Of a stretch of DNA of 64,000 nucleotides, positions 59,296-64,000 are shown piece after piece (within the stretch, counting starts at the first letter, position 1; every line of letters begins with the position of its first letter). Both the position numbers and the translations under genes were made by a program. Source of the stretch: Burkholderia sp. WSM2230. GTDB lineage: Bacteria; Pseudomonadota; Gammaproteobacteria; Burkholderiales; Burkholderiaceae. The notes beneath the pieces are model-generated. The model worked only from the letters and a program-made list of their open reading frames with translations, searched no databases and was not told the DNA's origin. The DNA lies in assembly GCF_000472445.1 (NCBI RefSeq), contig NZ_AXAJ01000009.1, forward strand, positions 291 to 64,290, in the 5' to 3' direction.

Positions 59296-61029
59296 CTAGC
59301 GAACGCCGGGCCGCCTGCCCCCGCCGATCCATCCGACAATCTCGGCAAAAAGCTTCATATCCGGCGGCGCGGAAAGGTCCACAGCCAGACACCGGCGGTA
59401 ATACGGGCTGAGATCCAGTCCGACACCGAGCCCCAGGACTTCCACGTCGCGCAAGGCTTCGTGACGCGCTACTACTTCTTTCAGATGATTGTCGAGATAG
59501 TATGCGTCGTTGGCTTGAGCGGTCGCACTATCCATGGGACTGCCGTCCGAAACCACGATCAGTATCCGTCTCGCCTTGCCGCCGGCGACGAGCCGCGAAC
59601 AGGCCCAGTCGACGGCCTCGCCGTCCACGCCTTCACGAAACAGGTCGGCCTTCAGGAGCGCGGCAATATCCGAACGGGCGCGCCGCCAGCGCTTCGTCGC
59701 GTCCTTGAAGACCATGTGGCAGGTTTCGTTGAGCCGCCCAGGATGACGGGGCCGCCCTTGCGCCAGCCAGTCGAGGCGCGCCCGCCCGCCATTCCAGGCG
59801 CCGGTTGTAAATCCCAGCACCTCGGTAGTCACGCCAGCCTCGTCGAGCGCGCGCGTGAGAATGTCCACCATCATGGCCACCGGCTCGATATGCGCTTTCA
59901 TCGAGCCCGAGCAGTCGATCAGAAAGCTCACCGCGCAGTCGGCCAACGGCGTGTAACGTTCCAGCCGGAACAGGCGCCGCTCTGCCGGCGAACTGACCAG
60001 TTGCGCGAGGCGTCGCCCGTCGATGCGGCCGTGCTCTTCGCCGAACGACCAGCCGTCGCATTGGGCAATTGCAAGCGCTGCCTTTAACGCATGCGCCAAT
60101 CGCGTCACATTGATGCCCAGACCGGCGATGCGCTCGTCGAGTCGCTGCCGGAACTCGGCAAGCAACGCCTTGCGAACCATCGCGCCGGGGCACACCTCGA
60201 CGTCATAGCGTGTGGTAAAGACCCGATAGCCCTGGTCCGACGCCTCGAGGACGCGGCTGTCGCCTGTGAGCGCCACGGCCATGTCGCGTTGCTCGTCATC
60301 GTCGAAGTCGAACCAGAGCGAAAACGCCGTGCGCGCTTTGTCGTCCTCCGTCTCGGGCGGATCGTCCTCGGCGCGCTCGGCACGTGCGGTGCGGATCATC
60401 TCGCCGATCAGCCGCGCCATCTCCAGCGCGTGAACAGCAAAGGCGCCCTGCTCCGCGCGATGCCGTCGCAAGCCCGCCAGCGACACACCAAGGGCGGGCA
60501 CAATGGCCGCGCGCGTGGCTTCGATCAGGTCTTCGGTCTCCTCCAGCACGGGCCAACCTGTGAGACGCGACCATGCAATCTGCGCCACGGTGTATAGCAG
60601 AATGCCCAGATGATCTTCGACGAGTCCTGAGCGATAGAAAGCCCGCGACCATTGCTCGAAGCGCTCGCGGACATTCTGCGCGAGGCCCGGCATGCCGGGC
60701 GGCAATTGCGTTTCGCAACGCAATTGCTCGAGCAGTTCGAACACCGTCCGCTCGAGCCGATCCGCGGGACAGAGCCGACCATGCAGTTGCGCGTCAGAGT
60801 GGATCACGCGCAAAGCCGCGCCATCGGCGGCACCGCGCAGCGCTGCGAAATCGTCCGTCTCGCGATCGGTGCGCAAATGCGGCGCGTGCAAGCGCAGCGG
60901 CCGCAGGTCGCGGCATAAACGGCCGTCGCGGTAATGCAGTGCGGCGTCGCCGGTCAGCGCGCGCACTGCCGCGGCGCACAAGGCCTCGCGCTGCTGCGCG
61001 CGGCGCGCGGCCTGGCGGTCGGCGCTCAT
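59296..61029 (-). CDS. cobT: Cobaltochelatase subunit CobT
   Basis: This 577-residue protein has a C-terminal VWA domain with MIDAS motif LIDCSGSMKAH, IVVSDGSPMDS and DAYYLDNHLKEV, all typical of CobT (chelatase subunit, not the phosphoribosyltransferase also called CobT). The middle contains an acidic stretch (ERAEDDPPETEDD) as in CobT. CobS and CobT form the ATPase complex that drives cobalt insertion by CobN. Its ATG overlaps cobS by four bases. No cobN lies nearby; the only one in the window is at 2208-6017. Confidence 0.9.
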   Translation of the reverse strand: MSADRQAARRAQQREALCAAAVRALTGDAALHYRDGRLCRDLRPLRLHAPHLRTDRETDDFAALRGAADGAALRVIHSDAQLHGRLCPADRLERTVFELLEQLRCETQLPPGMPGLAQNVRERFEQWSRAFYRSGLVEDHLGILLYTVAQIAWSRLTGWPVLEETEDLIEATRAAIVPALGVSLAGLRRHRAEQGAFAVHALEMARLIGEMIRTARAERAEDDPPETEDDKARTAFSLWFDFDDDEQRDMAVALTGDSRVLEASDQGYRVFTTRYDVEVCPGAMVRKALLAEFRQRLDERIAGLGINVTRLAHALKAALAIAQCDGWSFGEEHGRIDGRRLAQLVSSPAERRLFRLERYTPLADCAVSFLIDCSGSMKAHIEPVAMMVDILTRALDEAGVTTEVLGFTTGAWNGGRARLDWLAQGRPRHPGRLNETCHMVFKDATKRWRRARSDIAALLKADLFREGVDGEAVDWACSRLVAGGKARRILIVVSDGSPMDSATAQANDAYYLDNHLKEVVARHEALRDVEVLGLGVGLDLSPYYRRCLAVDLSAPPDMKLFAEIVGWIGGGRRPGVR

Positions 61030-62018
61030 CCGTGCGAGGCCAGCGCGTGCGCTTCGCGGCCGCCTCCGGCCTCAAGCTCTGTGCCGAAGCAGCGCTGGAA
61101 ATACTCGGCCACGATGGGGCGCTCGGCCTCGTCGCACTTGTTGAAAAAGGTCAGGCGAAACGCCATGCCGGGGTCGCGGAAGATCTGGCAATTTTCCGCC
61201 CAGTTGATGACCGTGCGCGGCGACATCAGCGTCGACAGGTCGCCGCTCGCGAAGCCCTTGCGCGTGAGTTCGGCGACGCTCACCATCGACTCGATCAGCG
61301 CCCGGCCCGCCTCGTCGGCGAGCGCGGGTACACGCGCGAGAACGATGCCGGCTTCTTCGGCGCGCGGCAGGTAATTGAGCGTGGCCACCACATTCCAGCG
61401 GTCCATCTGGGCGTGATTCAAAACCTGGGTGCCGTGATAGAGGCCGTTCAGATTACCGAGCCCCACCGTATTGGTGGTCGCGAACATGCGGAAGTACGGA
61501 TGCGGGTGGATGACCCGGTTCTGGTCGAGCAGCGTGAACTTCCCGTCACGCTCCAGAATGCGCTGGATCACGAACATCACATCGGGCCGCCCCGCGTCGT
61601 ATTCGTCGAAGATGAGCGCAACCGGGCGTTGCAATGCCCACGGCACGATGCCCTCCTGGAACTCCGTCACCTGCAGATCGTCCCGCACCACGATCGCGTC
61701 CTTGCCGACGAGATCCAGACGGCTTATATGGCCATCGAGATTCACGCGCACGCACGGCCAGTTGAGCCTCGCGGCCACCTGCTCGACGTGCGTGGACTTG
61801 CCTGTACCGTGCATGCCCTGCACCATCACCCGGCGGTTGTGGCTGAAGCCGGCCAGAATGGCCAGAGTCACCTCAGGGTTGAAGCGATAAGCCTCGTCGA
61901 TCTCGGGAACGTGGTCGTCGCGCTCACTGAAGGCGGGCACCATCAGCCCGGAATCGATGCCAAAAGCGCTGCGCACAGCGACCATGCTGTCCGGCTTGCC
62001 AATCACCATATCTGTCAC
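61026..62018 (-). CDS. cobS: Cobaltochelatase AAA+ subunit CobS
   Basis: This AAA+ ATPase of about 330 residues has Walker A GMHGTGKSTHVEQVA, Walker B ALIFDEYDAGRPDVMF and sensor-1 FATTNTVGLGNLNGLYHGTQ, all diagnostic of CobS. The N-terminal FGIDSGLMVPAFSERDDHVP is also family-typical. The GTG at 62018 has GGAGG eight bases upstream; an ATG at 62009 is an alternative. The longer open frame overlaps the MFS gene and is rejected. It is coupled to cobT. Confidence 0.93.
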   Translation of the reverse strand: MTDMVIGKPDSMVAVRSAFGIDSGLMVPAFSERDDHVPEIDEAYRFNPEVTLAILAGFSHNRRVMVQGMHGTGKSTHVEQVAARLNWPCVRVNLDGHISRLDLVGKDAIVVRDDLQVTEFQEGIVPWALQRPVALIFDEYDAGRPDVMFVIQRILERDGKFTLLDQNRVIHPHPYFRMFATTNTVGLGNLNGLYHGTQVLNHAQMDRWNVVATLNYLPRAEEAGIVLARVPALADEAGRALIESMVSVAELTRKGFASGDLSTLMSPRTVINWAENCQIFRDPGMAFRLTFFNKCDEAERPIVAEYFQRCFGTELEAGGGREAHALASHG

Positions 62019-62055
62019 CTGCTCATCCTCCGCGTCGCGTTGATCCCCTGCGCCG

Positions 62056-63360
62056 TCACCGCACGGCGGCCACGGCGCCGAAGGTTTTCGTGCGCCGTTC
62101 CATCGCTCGCGCCGACCATGCCGACAGCAGCGCCGACAAAACGACGTAGACACAAACGAACCACGGCTTGCCCCCGTTCATCCGCAAGAGCGCCGTGGCG
62201 ATGATCGGCGTAAGGCCGCTCGCGAAGATGCCGGAGAACTGATACACGAACGAGATGCCGGTGTAGCGCACTTCCGGATCGAAGAGCTCGGCGAAAAGCG
62301 CCGCCTCGGGCCCATAGACCATCGCATAGAAAACGCCGAACGGAATCACAATGGCAAGCCATATGGCGATCGTATTGCCCGCTTGAGCATTCATCAGCCA
62401 GAACGCCGGCAGCACTGAAAGGCCGCAGATCAGCGAGCCCCAGCGGTACACGCGTGCACGCCCCATCAGGTCCGACATGCGGCCAAAGAGCGGAATGAAC
62501 AGGCACATCACCATGGCGGCGATCATGACGCCGGTGAGCGCCTCTGTACGGCTCATCGAGAGACGTTGCGTGAGGTAGCCGATCATGAACACGGCGAAGA
62601 TGTTGAAGAACACGCCGTCGATCCACCGCGCGCCCATGCCGAGCAGGACCGAGCTTCGATACCGCGTAATCATGTCGACGAACGGAATCTTCACATCGCG
62701 GCGGCTACGCTTGAGCGCAAGAAATTCGGGCGTCTCCATGACCTTGAGGCGGATGTAGAGGCCGATCAGCACGAGCAGAAGCGAGGCCGCGAACGCAAGG
62801 CGCCAGCCCCACGCGAGAAACGCCGCTTCAGGCAAGATTCGCGAAATGCCGGCCACTATTCCCGAGGCGAGACACAAACCAATCGAGAGGCCAATCTGCG
62901 GCAGGCTCGCGTAGAGTCCGCGCCGGTTGGCGGGCGCATATTCGTATGCCATCAACACCGCGCCGCCCCATTCGCCGCCGAGTCCGATCCCCTGAAGCAC
63001 GCGCAGCGTGAGCAGCAGAATCGGCGCCCAGATGCCGATCTGCGCGAAGGTCGGGACGAAAGCCACGCCTGCTGTCGAGATCCCCATGATCACCAGCGTG
63101 CAGATCAGCGCGGACTTGCGTCCGACCTTGTCTCCGAAGTGACCAAAGATCACCCCGCCCAGCGGTCGCGTGATAAAGCCGACGGCGAATGTGCCGTACG
63201 CGAGCATTGTCGAGACGAGCGGGTCATGCGCGGGGAAATAGAGTTTGTTGAACACAATGCCCGCAACCACGCCGTACAGGAAAAAGTCGTACCACTCGAC
63301 CGTCGCTCCAATCACACTCGCAAATGCAACGCGACGTACGACCCGCTTATCGATTGCCAT
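62056..63360 (-). CDS. MHS-family MFS transporter
   Basis: This 434-residue metabolite:H+ symporter family protein has about 12 membrane segments. It starts FASVIGATVEWYDFFLYG, the family signature; FITRPLGGVIFGHFGDKVGRK and LQGIGLGGEWGGAVLMAYEYAP follow. Substrates of the family include dicarboxylates, betaine and shikimate. AGGAG precedes ATG 63360. It lies upstream of cobS with 37 bases between, and downstream of the GMC oxidoreductase gene, so they may be co-transcribed. Confidence 0.92.
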   Translation of the reverse strand: MAIDKRVVRRVAFASVIGATVEWYDFFLYGVVAGIVFNKLYFPAHDPLVSTMLAYGTFAVGFITRPLGGVIFGHFGDKVGRKSALICTLVIMGISTAGVAFVPTFAQIGIWAPILLLTLRVLQGIGLGGEWGGAVLMAYEYAPANRRGLYASLPQIGLSIGLCLASGIVAGISRILPEAAFLAWGWRLAFAASLLLVLIGLYIRLKVMETPEFLALKRSRRDVKIPFVDMITRYRSSVLLGMGARWIDGVFFNIFAVFMIGYLTQRLSMSRTEALTGVMIAAMVMCLFIPLFGRMSDLMGRARVYRWGSLICGLSVLPAFWLMNAQAGNTIAIWLAIVIPFGVFYAMVYGPEAALFAELFDPEVRYTGISFVYQFSGIFASGLTPIIATALLRMNGGKPWFVCVYVVLSALLSAWSARAMERRTKTFGAVAAVR

Positions 63361-63525
63361 AGATCCTCCATCCATGGATGGCCGTGCGGCGTCCCACACG
63401 CCACGCGTCCGAAGCCCCTGTCTGTCTCCTCCGGGGCGCGAATTTCGCCGCCTGCCGCCGCTTTTACCGACTGCTAATGCGGCTAACGAGGCAACGCCGT
63501 TTTCACTTACCGCCGTCAATGCCCT

Positions 63526-64000
63526 TCATTGGTTTTCCGCTACGGCACTAGCCGCGACGCCTGTCGGGCGCACATCCGAGACCCGTCGATCATCCGCGAG
63601 AGCGTCCTCGAGAATCATCGCGGAAGCTTTTTCAGCGACCATCACAATCGGCACGTTGGTATTGCCCGAAACGAGCGTCGGCATGATCGAGCAGTCGACC
63701 ACGCGCAGCCGCTGCGTGCCATACACGCGCAATCGTTCGTCGACCACAGCGCGCGGGTCGCTCGCCACACCCATCTTCGCGGTGCCGGATGGATGAAAGA
63801 TCGTCTGGCCGTATTGGCGGCAAAAATGCAGCAGTTCGTCGTCGGTTTGCGCGTCCGCGCCCGGACGGACCTCGCGCTTCATCAGCGATGCAATGGGTTC
63901 CATGGCCGCCACCCGGCGCGCGAAACGCACACCGGCAACCGTCGTGCGGCGATCGAGATCGGTCGCGAGATAGTTCGGCTGGATGGATGGCGCATCGCGC
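63526..64000 (-). CDS. GMC-family oxidoreductase (choline dehydrogenase type), C-terminal part
   Basis: The frame runs leftwards from the window edge to a stop at 63526. About 158 C-terminal residues are present, with the GMC C-terminal signatures QPNYLATDLDRRTTVAG, GQTIFHPSGTAKMG (active-site His) and VVDCSIMPTLVSGNTNVP. Such FAD enzymes oxidise primary alcohols. The 165 bp to the MHS transporter are non-coding. The N-terminal FAD-binding part is outside the window. Confidence 0.9.
   Translation of the reverse strand, partial: RDAPSIQPNYLATDLDRRTTVAGVRFARRVAAMEPIASLMKREVRPGADAQTDDELLHFCRQYGQTIFHPSGTAKMGVASDPRAVVDERLRVYGTQRLRVVDCSIMPTLVSGNTNVPIVMVAEKASAMILEDALADDRRVSDVRPTGVAASAVAENQ

Noticed and set aside
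59296..61029. CobT as nicotinate-nucleotide:dimethylbenzimidazole phosphoribosyltransferase
   Set aside because: The protein has a VWA MIDAS motif and is paired with CobS; the shared name is a nomenclature coincidence.
1..64000. CRISPR arrays, prophage, insertion sequences, tRNA genes
   Set aside because: None recognised on reading both strands; the tandem repeats at 17913, 29045 and 32893 have units far too short and no spacers.

Overview
The window comes from a high-GC betaproteobacterium, most likely Paraburkholderia, Burkholderia or a close relative. Reasons are the aerobic-type cobalamin genes, a DUF4148 protein, GlxA-type and LysR regulators, a sulfonate catabolic island built like those of Burkholderiales, and at the left edge a leader that resembles a betaproteobacterial rRNA operon. 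No insertion sequence, prophage, CRISPR array or tRNA gene was found. No database search was possible, so family names rest on motifs, length and context.

Positions 1-345 hold the promoter and leader of an rRNA operon that runs leftwards out of the window. Positions 440-11923 hold a cobalamin cluster in two divergent arms. Leftward: cobW, cobN, a ChlI-like AAA+ gene and a VWA (ChlD-like) frame. Rightward: cobA (SUMT), cobE, cobO, cobB, bluB. Each arm starts with its own cobalamin riboswitch, arranged back to back. The AAA+ gene ends at an A7 slippery run followed by a possible stem-loop. A -1 frameshift there would fuse it to the VWA frame and make a ChlD-like protein of about 590 residues.

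Positions 11938-17514 form a leftward signalling operon: response regulator, LysM-FecR envelope protein, CHASE2 histidine kinase, DUF4136 lipoprotein. Next come a GlxA/AraC regulator divergent from an MFS exporter, a LysR regulator, an alpha/beta hydrolase, the cell-wall proteins RlpA and a LysM-M23 peptidase, a His/Lys-rich small exported protein, a SWIM-SNF2 helicase, an ECF sigma factor with two anti-sigma-like proteins, an AraC regulator, an NmrA-like protein, a chemoreceptor behind a sigma-28-type promoter, a remnant of an MFS gene, and an unrecognised exported protein.

Positions 37663-59279 are a C2-sulfonate catabolism island. SauU should import sulfoacetate, SauT activate it to sulfoacetyl-CoA and SauS reduce that to sulfoacetaldehyde. 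TauABC should import taurine, but no taurine aminotransferase or dehydrogenase is present here. Xsc converts sulfoacetaldehyde and phosphate to acetyl phosphate and sulfite, and Pta makes acetyl-CoA. Sulfite can leave through the TauE-type exporter or be oxidised by a SoeABC-type molybdoenzyme complex. Regulators are SauR and a second IclR paralogue, plus a MocR-type TauR. The tauA and xsc upstream regions share a bipartite 33-bp element with identical spacing, the best candidate for a TauR operator.

The right end carries a second cobaltochelatase-type pair (CobT, CobS) without a cobN beside it, an MHS-type transporter, and the C-terminal end of a GMC oxidoreductase cut by the window edge.
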